A stretch of DNA of 64,000 nucleotides, from positions 1,366,501-1,430,500 of the forward strand of contig JALJCQ010000030.1 of NCBI GenBank assembly GCA_023091665.1, given 5' to 3'. Positions 44,189-53,194 of the stretch are shown here, one piece after another; position 1 is the stretch's first letter; each line of letters begins with the position of its first letter. A program made the position numbers and the translations under genes. The DNA comes from Pythium myriotylum. Taxonomy: Eukaryota; Oomycota; Peronosporomycetes; Pythiales; Pythiaceae. The notes below the pieces were generated by a model, which searched no databases, was not told the origin of the DNA, and worked only from the letters and a program-made list of their open reading frames with translations.

Positions 44189-44496
44189 TAGTCGAGCAGC
44201 AGCTGTGCAAGCACCTGTTCTACGTGGTGGGGCTCCACCTCGGTGCTGTCGTCGATCACGGCCTCCATCTGCGCGCGCCGCAGCGCCTCCTCCACGAAGA
44301 GCCGCAGGAACTCGGTGCTGAGCTTGAGCGCGTCGCCGCTGATCTTGGTCACGCGCGCGGCCGTGCGCGTACTTTCTCCGTCGTCGGCCGTCGACTCCCC
44401 ATCGCTCTCAATATCCAAGCGGTCGCCTTGCTCCTCCGCGGCCTTCCCCCACTGCAGCCGGAAGATGTGTTCCACGAGCGCCGGCTTGAGAGACAT
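44185..44496 (-). CDS. CENPX: CENP-X/MHF2 histone-fold protein
   Basis: Single exon, 103 aa from the ATG at 44496. The C-terminal half carries the CENP-X histone-fold pattern: KISGDALKLSTEFLRLFVEEALRRA, then VEPHHVEQVLAQLLLDY, which matches human CENP-X almost block for block, including the terminal QLLLD-aromatic end. An acidic insert (DIESDGESTADDGEST) lies between the first helix and the histone fold. CENP-X pairs with CENP-S; the heterotetramer works at kinetochores and, as MHF, recruits the Fanconi helicase FANCM to branched DNA. The stop shares CTAG with the convergent gene, and the start is only 81 bp from the divergent paralogue gene. The frame extends further upstream without a better start. 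Confidence 0.88.
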   Translation of the reverse strand: MSLKPALVEHIFRLQWGKAAEEQGDRLDIESDGESTADDGESTRTAARVTKISGDALKLSTEFLRLFVEEALRRAQMEAVIDDSTEVEPHHVEQVLAQLLLDY

Positions 44497-44577
44497 CTTC
44501 CACGGGTGATGCCGTCGGAAAAATATAGTGCCAACAGGTTTTAGCCAATCAATAATCGTTTTGGAATATTTGAACCA

Positions 44578-46497
44578 ATGGAAAGTTGGCATGACGTCAG
44601 TCTCGTATTGCACATGCAGGCGTACGAGAGCCTCGAGGACCGGTGGCGCTTCCTCGCGCCGTGGACGGCGATCCTGTGCGACCATGAGCTGCGGCTCAAG
44701 TTCAAGTACGAGAGCGACCACTCGTACCGCCGCGAGTTCGAGGCCATCGAGCTGACGATGCAGGACAGCGTCATGGAGGACGAGCCGCCGTTCGAGAACC
44801 TTAGCGCCATGGCCGAGGCCGTCGAGCTCGTCGCGACAGCTCTAGCGCTGCATCCTGATGCGTGGCGCACGATTCTCGTGGACCAGTGCGAGTGCAGCGA
44901 GTATTACAACCCGAACGACGAGCCACTCTCTCCGCGGTTTGAGTTCGACTGTAAGATCTACCCTGGTAACGTTCTCACGACCAAGACTGGTCTCCGCTTC
45001 TTCGAAACTCTTTTTGACCCAACCACGCGAGGCCCCGCGTTCCATAAGACCATGCAGCGCATTCACCAGATCCCCCGATCGACACACGCGAGCTTGTCCC
45101 CTGTCAGCATGAAGATATATGTATCACCGGCGAACGAAGTAGAAGACTTTCTCCTTCATTTCATCGAATTCGTGCACGTACTCAAGCCCTATAGTATCCA
45201 CCATAAGGATCCAACGGTTCAGTTGTGGTTTGCTCTTGAATCGATCGATTTCGACTTGACCGGCCCAGAGCTCACACGAGAACTGATTGATCGCATGTTT
45301 GTTTTACTTCAAGAGGCGCCCTTCTTCCAGGTATCCAACCTCACGATCGACCCGCGAGAGGTCATGTGCTCGAGCGAAGACTTTCAACAACTCTACTCTG
45401 CTCTTGTCGAAACGTACCCGACAATGGACGTAGAGCTGGGTGATATCTGGTGGGGGTACGAGCGCCAATTCGATGAGGATGGATCAGACACGAGTAGTGA
45501 TCCCAAGATCACGTTCGTGATGCAGACAATCGCAGCGACACCAAGCTTGTTGAAGCATGTCAACGTCGGTCAGCTCATGACACGCGCGCGTAACGAACGA
45601 GATCGACGCCAGGTAGTATGGGGTCATTTGTTCGAGACTCTCCTTCACCCACAAGCGGCTTGCTCCGTCTCGCACCTTGGGCTCTGTTCCAAACGCATTT
45701 TGCATCTCGAGACAGATGCAACATTGATTCGCCATGCAGCAACAAGTAGTGGGGGGTACAAGATCCCCACGAGTCTATCCATAGAGACTCACTGTGCCAA
45801 CCAGGCAAGTCTGTGTGCGATCATATCGGCGTTTGCCCAAGGCGTGCAATATTTGAATCTCTATGACTCAGGTCAGCCGATCCCTTATGACACCGTCTTG
45901 TTTATTCTGAAGTCGTGTCCGAGTTTGAAGTATCTCGACCTGAACAACGTTCAACTCGATTCAATGGAGCTGTTCTCTAGCGACCTTGGTCCACGTAGCA
46001 GTCGACTCTCGATGCTCACTCTGACAAATGTCACGCTAAACGACACAGACAGCTTAACCTCGTTCTTGCTAGCTCTCGCTGACTCAAGTTCATTTGTGGG
46101 TCGGCACCTACGTGAGTTCAAGCTCGGACGTGCCGGGCATCCTGCAACTGTGTGGAATAAACTCGTGCTTGATGTCCCAAGTCTCATGCTCGTTCAACGT
46201 GTGCTCCACTACAACCCCAGCGTTCACACTCTGGAGCTAGAAGTGCAAGACGAAGCTCCTGAGTGGACTCTCTCCTTCCTTGCGCGTGAGCACCGGCAGC
46301 CGGCGGCCGAGCGTCTCGCTCCGTTGGATCTCTCCTCAAAGATCGCACTTTTGAGCTCGACGATTCACGACCCCCATGCTGGCATGTCGGCTCGCCACCA
46401 GCTGAGCCATGACGTTCTCTGCCTCGTTTTCGAATACGCCGCTGTCTGCATGCCCCGGTGGGTCAAGGTCTGCAAGTCCACATTTGACGAGGATTAG
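44578..46497 (+). CDS. Tandem paralogue A, LRR-like protein of unknown function
   Basis: Intronless, 639 aa, start ATG 44578. I do not recognise a named family. The N-terminus (FLAPWTAILCDHELRLKF) and the block PRFEFDCKIYPGNVLTTKTGLRFFE are conserved in the downstream paralogue. From about residue 370 the chain has leucine-rich-repeat-like spacing (LKHVNVGQL, VQYLNLYDSGQPIP, LKYLDLNNVQLDSMELF, LSMLTLTNVTLN), suggesting a solenoid. No signal peptide or membrane segment is seen. The C-terminus is LSHDVLCLVFEYAA, helical and F-box-like in character. It is probably intracellular. The start is 81 bp from divergent CENP-X. Confidence 0.75.
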   Translation: MESWHDVSLVLHMQAYESLEDRWRFLAPWTAILCDHELRLKFKYESDHSYRREFEAIELTMQDSVMEDEPPFENLSAMAEAVELVATALALHPDAWRTILVDQCECSEYYNPNDEPLSPRFEFDCKIYPGNVLTTKTGLRFFETLFDPTTRGPAFHKTMQRIHQIPRSTHASLSPVSMKIYVSPANEVEDFLLHFIEFVHVLKPYSIHHKDPTVQLWFALESIDFDLTGPELTRELIDRMFVLLQEAPFFQVSNLTIDPREVMCSSEDFQQLYSALVETYPTMDVELGDIWWGYERQFDEDGSDTSSDPKITFVMQTIAATPSLLKHVNVGQLMTRARNERDRRQVVWGHLFETLLHPQAACSVSHLGLCSKRILHLETDATLIRHAATSSGGYKIPTSLSIETHCANQASLCAIISAFAQGVQYLNLYDSGQPIPYDTVLFILKSCPSLKYLDLNNVQLDSMELFSSDLGPRSSRLSMLTLTNVTLNDTDSLTSFLLALADSSSFVGRHLREFKLGRAGHPATVWNKLVLDVPSLMLVQRVLHYNPSVHTLELEVQDEAPEWTLSFLAREHRQPAAERLAPLDLSSKIALLSSTIHDPHAGMSARHQLSHDVLCLVFEYAAVCMPRWVKVCKSTFDED

Positions 46498-46575
46498 CCT
46501 TGGAGAGATGGGTACGTCCCACAGGAATGTAGCCATAAAGGGACACAGTGATTGGCTCATAATCTTGTCAACGTC

Positions 46576-48528
46576 ATGGAGATGATCCGACGGCGGATGC
46601 ATCCGCTGACCGCATGGAGCGTGCGGGCTCACTCGTCAAAGCTCTGCCTCCTGCACTCACCTACTCATCTCAAGATGCAAGGTCAAGATCCCCAAGCACC
46701 AATCAGAAGCTGGGCCTTCTTCGCGCCATGGACAGCGCTGCTCGTGCAACACGAAGTGCGAGTCAAGACCAAGCGCGTCGATGACCACAGCCACAGATTC
46801 CAGTTTGACACTATTTGCTTGAGTCTGCAACGGAACATCGTGATGAATGGTCGCTCGAAAGGGGAGCTGTATGCTCTTGCCGAAGCTGTTCATCTGATAG
46901 CGATCGCGCTATCAGTTGATCCAACTGCTTGGAAGGAGTTACTGGTTTACCAGTGTGGCTGTGACCCTCAACTCACGCCGATATTAGAGTGCGGCCACCC
47001 GCTAGTGCCTCGCTTTGAATTTGACTGCAAGCAATACCCGGGAGAGATACTCATCGCTCGCACCGGGCTTCTCTTCTTCGAGGTGCTGATGTCACCCCAT
47101 GAGAGATCGCCAGCGTTTCACGCCGTCAAGCGCCACATCAACCAAATTGCATCATCATTGAATGTGTCGTCGATATCACCAGTGCCGATCAAGATTGATC
47201 TGTCGCTATGGAACGAGAGACAGGATGTCATGGTCGGTTTTCTCGAGTTTGTGCGGAAGTTGCGAAACTACAGCCTCCGTCGCGAGATGCGTCAGTCATG
47301 GAGTTACATCGAAAACGTCGAGCTCGATCTGACGGGACCTGAGGTGTGCAGTAACGTTGTACAACGAACTCTGTTGCTAATTCAAGACGCTCCGTTTGTC
47401 CACATCTCGAAGCTAACGCTGGATCCGAAGCATGTCACTTGTTCAGACCAAGAGCTTCGTCACCTACTGGCAGCGCTGACTGCTACGTATCCAAAGCTAA
47501 CCTTACGACTGGGTGACATACTCTCTGGGCCGCTTGACCGATATGACGGTCTTCACGGATCTGATTCCGGTATTGACCCAATGGTCAATTGTTTAATGGA
47601 TGCAATAGCCTCCACACGCTCTAACATCAAGTACCTCAACCTTGGCCACATGATGGCCAGGGGTCCACTCGGCCAATATCACAGACAAGCCGTTTGGAAC
47701 GGCTTGTTTGGAACTCTCCTTCATCCAAACTCGCAGTGTTCTATTGAAACTCTCTCGTTATCGTCGCACCGAGTGCTGAATGTTGAGACGGATTGCACCA
47801 GCATTGTCCAAGCAGCTCGATTGTTTCCACGTTACAAGATACCTACTCGTCTCGTGCTCGGACTCACGAGAGCAGATCAAGCAGGTATCCGCGCAATCAT
47901 CTCGGCTTTCGGTGCAAACCTTGTCGAGTTGTGTCTGTACGATCGGGAGAGGCCGATTCCCTCCGAGACAGTCGGGTTCCTCCTGAAAGCGTGTCCAAAG
48001 CTGCGCTCATTGGAACTCGACAACGTCACAATCGACTCCATGGAAGTGTTTTACGGACTTCAGTCGCGCTGTCAGATATCAAAGCTATTTCTCAATAACG
48101 TGGTCGTGAAAGCGAAGGCAAGTGTCGAAACTTTTATCACACATCTCGGTGACACCACGTCGACCGCAGGGCGCAACCTCTCTGAACTGGTGCTCGCTCG
48201 TGATAGACCTGCCAACAACCTCGCCGACAAGCTTGTTCTGAGCTACGCCCACGTCCAATTAATCATTCAGGCACTGAAATTGAACGGCCGAATCCACACG
48301 CTCGAACTTGACATCGACAGCGCGGTCTCATCGTCCGCTGCAGATGCTCTCCGCGCCTACCACGGACGCCCCGCAGCCGTGCGTCGCGCTCCGCTGCCTC
48401 TCTCTTCGAAACACGCGTTCCTGAGCGTTGTCCGAGACAGACTGAGCGACGACGTCGTCCGCGAGGTCTTCGAAATGGCCGCAGACTGCCTCACTCGCTT
48501 CGTGCACGTCAAGACCTCGTCGCTGTAG
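46576..48528 (+). CDS. Tandem paralogue B, LRR-like protein of unknown function
   Basis: Intronless, 650 aa from the ATG at 46576; the frame stays open upstream to 46552 without an ATG. It aligns along its whole length with the preceding protein: AFFAPWTALLVQHEVRV, PRFEFDCKQYPGEILIARTGLLFFE, the LRR-like IKYLNLGHMM, LRSLELDNVTIDSMEVF, and the C-terminal LSDDVVREVFEMAADCL. By eye roughly 35-45% of residues agree. The pair arose by tandem duplication that is not recent. The terminal motif L-S-x-D-V-x-x-x-V-F-E resembles an F-box helix at an unusual C-terminal position. Function unknown. Confidence 0.75.
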   Translation: MEMIRRRMHPLTAWSVRAHSSKLCLLHSPTHLKMQGQDPQAPIRSWAFFAPWTALLVQHEVRVKTKRVDDHSHRFQFDTICLSLQRNIVMNGRSKGELYALAEAVHLIAIALSVDPTAWKELLVYQCGCDPQLTPILECGHPLVPRFEFDCKQYPGEILIARTGLLFFEVLMSPHERSPAFHAVKRHINQIASSLNVSSISPVPIKIDLSLWNERQDVMVGFLEFVRKLRNYSLRREMRQSWSYIENVELDLTGPEVCSNVVQRTLLLIQDAPFVHISKLTLDPKHVTCSDQELRHLLAALTATYPKLTLRLGDILSGPLDRYDGLHGSDSGIDPMVNCLMDAIASTRSNIKYLNLGHMMARGPLGQYHRQAVWNGLFGTLLHPNSQCSIETLSLSSHRVLNVETDCTSIVQAARLFPRYKIPTRLVLGLTRADQAGIRAIISAFGANLVELCLYDRERPIPSETVGFLLKACPKLRSLELDNVTIDSMEVFYGLQSRCQISKLFLNNVVVKAKASVETFITHLGDTTSTAGRNLSELVLARDRPANNLADKLVLSYAHVQLIIQALKLNGRIHTLELDIDSAVSSSAADALRAYHGRPAAVRRAPLPLSSKHAFLSVVRDRLSDDVVREVFEMAADCLTRFVHVKTSSL

Positions 48529-48609
48529 CCATGTGCATTCGAGTATGTTTGTAACTGACACGATAATAGTTCGTTTTGGCCACTTGGCCGATCTTCCACT
48601 TGAACCAAA

Positions 48610-49554
48610 ATGACTCGCAGCATCATCGTCGTCGGCTCCGTGAACGCCGACTTCGTCGTGGAGCTCGACCGCCTGCCCGTGCGCGGCGAGACCATCGCGG
48701 CAAGTAAGACCGACACGGGCCGCTTCTTCCCCGGCGGCAAGGGCGCGAACCAGGCCGCGGCCGTCGCGCGGCTCGCGGGCGAATCGCTCGTCTGCGAGTT
48801 TGTCGGCCAGTTCGGCAACGACGCCCACGGCGCGCAGCTGCAACGAGAGCTCGAGGCGCTGGGCGTGGGCACGTCGCTGTCCGGCCACCCAGCGTGCCCT
48901 TCCGGCCAAGCCTTCGTCTTCGTGTATCCGGACGGCGACAACTCGATCGTTATTGTGGGCGGTGCGAATGCGACGTGGCCGGTGACGCTGCCTGCGGCTG
49001 TCGCCGATGCCATTCGGAACGCAGCCATCGTCTTGCTTCAGCAAGAAGTCCCGATCGAGGTCAACTGCCAAGTCGCGAAGCTCGCGGCCTCGGCGGGCGT
49101 TCCGGTGATGTGGGACTGCGGCGGAGAGAACCAATCGATTCCAGACGACGTCCTTCCACGCCTAACGTACCTCTGTCCAAATGAGACAGAGCTCGAGCGG
49201 CTCACCGAACTTCAAGTCAAGACAATCGACCAGGCAGTTACAGCTAGCAGGGCTCTCCAACTGAAAGGCGCGAAGAACTTGCTGGTCACTCTCGGGTCGC
49301 AAGGGTCCGTTTTTGTTCCGGTTGACCCGACTGAAGCTGTCGTCCATCAACCTTGCGTGGCCGTCGAGACGGTGGTAGATACAACTGGTGCCGGCGATTG
49401 CTTCCGAGGTGCGTTCGCCGTGGCCCGCGCTGGCCACGGCAAGAGTATCGAGGATTCGCTCAAGTTTGCGGCGACGGCCAGTGCTCTGTGTGTCCAAGTC
49501 CCAGGCGCAATGCCCAGCATGCCGACGCTGGTCGCGACAAATCGTCTCTTGTAG
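48610..49554 (+). CDS. Ribokinase (PfkB family)
   Basis: Intronless, 314 aa, typical ribokinase length. It phosphorylates D-ribose to ribose-5-phosphate with ATP. The N-terminus IIVVGSVNADFVVELDRLP and substrate motif FPGGKGANQAAAVARL are classic. The second PfkB signature VDTTGAGDCFRGAF (about 256-269) has the anion-hole GAGD and catalytic Asp263. The monovalent-cation loop area near the C-terminus (AATASALCVQVPGAMPSMP) is also ribokinase-like. The start ATG 48610 is the first in frame and follows a short 81-bp gap after paralogue B. Confidence 0.92.
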   Translation: MTRSIIVVGSVNADFVVELDRLPVRGETIAASKTDTGRFFPGGKGANQAAAVARLAGESLVCEFVGQFGNDAHGAQLQRELEALGVGTSLSGHPACPSGQAFVFVYPDGDNSIVIVGGANATWPVTLPAAVADAIRNAAIVLLQQEVPIEVNCQVAKLAASAGVPVMWDCGGENQSIPDDVLPRLTYLCPNETELERLTELQVKTIDQAVTASRALQLKGAKNLLVTLGSQGSVFVPVDPTEAVVHQPCVAVETVVDTTGAGDCFRGAFAVARAGHGKSIEDSLKFAATASALCVQVPGAMPSMPTLVATNRLL

Positions 49555-50250
49555 AACTAGGTGTGGTGCACCTAGATTTCTGGGCCTGGAGCGAAGATCA
49601 GGCGGAAATGGTATCTTGATATCCCTCAATAATCGATCTCGTTGTGTCCATCGAATAGTCCCCCACGACGGAAAAGAAGGCCGGAGGTCTTTGACAGGCC
49701 AAACTACTGCAGAAGGCCCGAAGGCAATGTGGGAATTTCAAGGTTTTAACACCAGTGAGGTTTAAACCGAATTGGGAATATGACCAGGGCAAAGTGGGGG
49801 AAAATTGTGATTGAGCGGGCATAAAAGGATCTCCACCGGTGTACCTAAAGCACATTAACGGCTCTTAATATTTAGGCCGTGTTCGGGCACACGTCAAAAC
49901 CGCCATTTTAGAGCCAAAAAGAAGATTTCGCGAAAATGAACCAACCGAACACAAGAAATTGAAAATTGAATTTTGGCATCGAAACCCTCATTTTGACAAT
50001 TTTCCAGAACCTTGAAAATTGCATTTGAGGCCAGTGTGGGAAGATCAAAAACCCACGCGCATCATGGGTTCATATCCGAGTTTCTGCCAATCAACAGCGT
50101 GATAGGCAACCGAATCATCGATGGGGTAGGTCAGGAGTGTGTGTCGACGCGAGGCAACACCTGCAAAGGGAAACGGAAAGCAAAGCAGCTTAAGGAAAGC
50201 AAAGGCGTCGTCCTTCGCTACCAATGGGCGCCGTCGATCGCGCAAATAGC
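49555..50250. other. Non-coding boundary between host genes and the transposon-rich region
   Basis: About 700 bp with no supported gene. It contains an 8-bp inverted pair GTGTTCGG (about 49876) and CCGAACAC (about 49946) around an A-rich stretch, reminiscent of a small non-autonomous DNA transposon but without clear target duplications. GC content drops compared with the genes to the left. Confidence 0.35.
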
Positions 50251-50264
50251 TTGATCGAAGTACG

Positions 50265-51254
50265 GGTACTTATGCTTGAATGACGTGGGGACCGCCGTCG
50301 GTAGCTTGATCAGATTGTGGAGTGACCGTAGAATTTTCCAACGGCACTAGAAGTAGGGGGATCAACGAAGCATGTTGTTCCTCTGTGGTCGAGGCTGGGC
50401 CTCCCGCTCTTGTGGTGGGCGTGGAGGCGCTCCCCCTTGTGCATGGCTCGGGCATTGAGAAGAAGGAGGCCGGGCAGCCATCCGGCGTACCAGAGACTCA
50501 GTTGTCTCGTTGGAGAGCCGCGTGTATCGGTCGATGCTGTCGGATGCCCACCAACCGTCGCACCATGATGCATGAGGTCGGGCAGCCGCTCCCTGAACGA
50601 TGAAGAGAGAGAACCATTGTGCGACCCTCCTGGTCGGTCTGGCTGCCTCTGAGGCGGATGTCAAGTGATGCTCCACTTGCATTCCGAAATGTTACATCTT
50701 GTCGGCTGATGGCCGTTCGTGAGACAGTTCCGTTGACTTGGAGATACTCCGAGCTTCGCAGTCTAGCCCTGCGATATATCAGTCCATGCGTTAGTGTACG
50801 TAGGATCCCAAGCGCGCGACGCCACGTCCGCCATCGTGTTCAGCGTGCCCGGAAGGTATAAACATCTAATACGGAAGCCGAAGACTGCTTCCTAGAAACC
50901 GATACAGCGGTTCAGCTCTTGTGCGTGTGTATTCTTGCTTGCCAGCTTGTTAGTAGACGCCACAGCAGTGGTGTTGTCCATCCAGCACCACACGTGGCCG
51001 GTGGGCGAGGTGAACCGGTCTTGCCAAAGGGGGCCCCACATCGTAGTCGCTAGCGCCACGCTCAACTGCTCGCGGACGTTGATGGCGAAGCCATGCGTGG
51101 CGCCGCCTCGAGCAATCAGGTCTTGTTCTTGCTCGTCAAAGCGCAGCTGAATGTAGTGTCGAGTTGCTGGATCGAGCACCGCGAGTCCCAAATTTGACGC
51201 ATCCATATAGAGATGAATGTCTGGCGCTGACCACGCTGCGAACATGGTGGTCGG
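50265..51254 (-). pseudogene. Left fragment of a DIRS-like retroelement: RNase H and downstream part
   Basis: Read on the minus strand, the stretch next to the Copia element encodes an RNase H domain: IHLYMDASNLGLAV (first Asp), NVREQLSVALAT (Glu) and CWMDNTTAVAS (second Asp). It continues into LPGTLNTMADVASRAW, the typical end of retroelement RNase H. Several in-frame stops follow toward 50,265. The other half of the same element, with reverse transcriptase, lies at 56,811-57,720, beyond the inserted Copia element. The RT-plus-RNase H style without an integrase between them is DIRS/Ngaro-like. The left boundary is approximate, and I did not find a tyrosine recombinase. Confidence 0.6.
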
Positions 51255-51614
51255 TGTTGATGCTGACACCAGACCGGTGCCAGCGCTGCCAGCGTCAGTA
51301 CAAGCAGCAGCTCCAGACCGGAGAGAGAGGGACTCTGGGACCGTGCTGGATGACGACAGAGCAACCGGAATCGGCGCGAGCAGACCGCTCATACTGCACC
51401 GCAGTAGATATGCCGGGTTGCGTCGACACGAAGCACCGCCCCTCACGCCCGCAGCCGCGCAGTTCCCGCAGCTCATCACTAACCCTTCCTTGTTTTGGTT
51501 ACCCCAGGTCCAGTATTCGGAGCACATGCTCCCGTAGGACTCACATGAACAGTCAGTTGGGAAATACACCACCAAAAAAATCAAGTGCTTTCGTTGAGAA
51601 GTCCACAACTAACA
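51255..51614 (+). repeat. 5' LTR of the Copia element
   Basis: 360 bp, TG...CA ends. It matches the 3' LTR except for C at 51567. An antisense open frame runs through it but is a by-product of composition. The sequence just inside (GGTTAACAGCC at 51615) is the expected primer-binding site region; I could not match it to a specific tRNA. Confidence 0.93.
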
Positions 51615-51649
51615 GGTTAACAGCCACAAGACTCCCCAGAGCTGCGAGC

Positions 51650-53194
51650 ATGACCAAGACCAGAGTGCACACGCGGTCCGTAGAGGCCACTGTCGAGTCG
51701 AAGAAGGTTCGTTCCCCTCCCTCGTCGGCGAGCGCGATGTCGATGCGAGGTACTGTTGCGGTTGGACTCCCAAGTGGAAAGTCTGCGAAGAAAGCCAAGC
51801 GCTCGGCAAAGAAGCGTGCCTCCAGGGCGAGGAAGGCGAAGCGCGAGGCGTCGGGTCCGTCGCGAGGCGCAAACGAAGACGACGAGGGTGACGAGCCCGA
51901 AGCGGAGGATGATCTCAATGAAGGCGACGAAGATCGACCGCGTAGCCAGGAAAGAAGCGACAACTCGGGCCGCCGCGACCGACGCGACGATCGGCGTGAG
52001 GATGACTCGCGCGAAGAAGCTCCCGACGGTTCAAGTGGTGGCAGTCCTGACGATTCGAGCTAAGAAGAAAGCGGAGACGGAGGCGAAAGCCACGGTGACC
52101 AGTCAGACGACAGCGACGACGGGCATGGTCGTGACCGGGTCGCCCCGGCGCCCGCCCGCCAACAGACCCTGGAAGACGTAGTGGCGGCGTTACCGGAAGG
52201 TGGCCACCCCAGCCTCAAGCAAGTCGACATCTCGGTCAAGTGGTCAGGTCAAATCGCACCCGGTGACTTCGACAGCGGCGTTCGTCAGCGGATGAGAATG
52301 GCCAACACGAAGATGCTCGGCGCTCAGTTGCGAGACAGACACCGCTGGTCTGAGATGGTCAAGGTTAGCTTCTTATTGGACACATTAAGTGGAAACGCGA
52401 ACACTTTCTTGACTCTACTGTGGAACCGGAACCCACATATCACGTTCAAGAAAGCCCAACAGCGCCTCATCAAGCAGTACTCGACCAAGGTGGACGAACA
52501 ATAAATTCGTGAGCGAATCCAGAGTGCCGTCGAGCGACCGGCGGAAAGCTACGAAGCGTACTCGCAGCGTCTACAAAACATGGCCGACTCCCTCTCGGAC
52601 GGCATTGAGTCGCGCACAAACGCCAATGCGGCCCTGTCGGCGTTTGTCCGCATGGCCTGCCCGGCACAAAGGCAATTCCTCGATTTCTGGGCCACGACGA
52701 ATGCGAAGAAAAAGACTCACCCCCGCGAGCTCCTAGACAAGCTGGTAACCGTCGTGAGCGAACTTGACAAAAGTGACGGCGTTCGTCGCGAGGAACTCGA
52801 GCAAGAACGACCGTCGAAGCGAGCGAAAAGCGCTGGCCAAAGAGCGACTGCGACCGCAATGTCCGCCACGGTCGTGGACCGGAAGTGAAAGGGGAAGAGT
52901 GCAACTGCCCAACACGCTCCACAGTGACACCAAGCTCCAGCGGCCGCGACGACGGCGTTCAACCCCCCGAACTGGTGCAATGAGAAGACGATCTGCCACA
53001 ATTGCCGTGGACGCGGGCACGTCAAATTTGACCCATCATGCCCGAGGTATGGCCTGTTCCTCGAGTCCCAGTCAAAGAAAGACGAGCCGAACCAAGAAGT
53101 CAGAAAGCGCCCGTCTTCGCTTGCGCTCGCTGCAGCAGAGGCTATCAAGGACGACACCGCGTGAAGCTCCGGCGTCAGGTGGCACCAAGTCCTA
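51650..53194 (+). pseudogene. Copia gag and start of pol, interrupted by stops
   Basis: One reading frame starting at ATG 51650 and running toward the protease, broken by stops at 52061 (TAA), 52502 (TAA), 52886 (TGA), 52925 (TGA) and 53162 (TGA). The N-terminal part is very basic and acidic in blocks (KKAKRSAKKRASRARK, then an Asp/Glu-rich stretch). The capsid-like core contains GQIAPGDFDSGVRQRMR, VSFLLDTLSGNA and YEAYSQRLQNMA. A zinc knuckle, CHNCRGRGHVKFDPSC, has two extra residues between His and the last Cys compared with the CX2CX4HX4C standard. All parts share one frame, so point mutations, not indels, explain the breaks. Confidence 0.75.

Noticed and set aside
49872..49954. GTGTTCGG/CCGAACAC inverted pair as a MITE
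   Set aside because: Arms of only 8 bp and no target-site duplication seen.
50892..51608. 238-aa minus-strand ORF crossing the left Copia LTR, and its near-copy at 56214-56804
   Set aside because: It is a chimera of antisense LTR sequence and the flanking older element. It recurs only because the LTR is duplicated.
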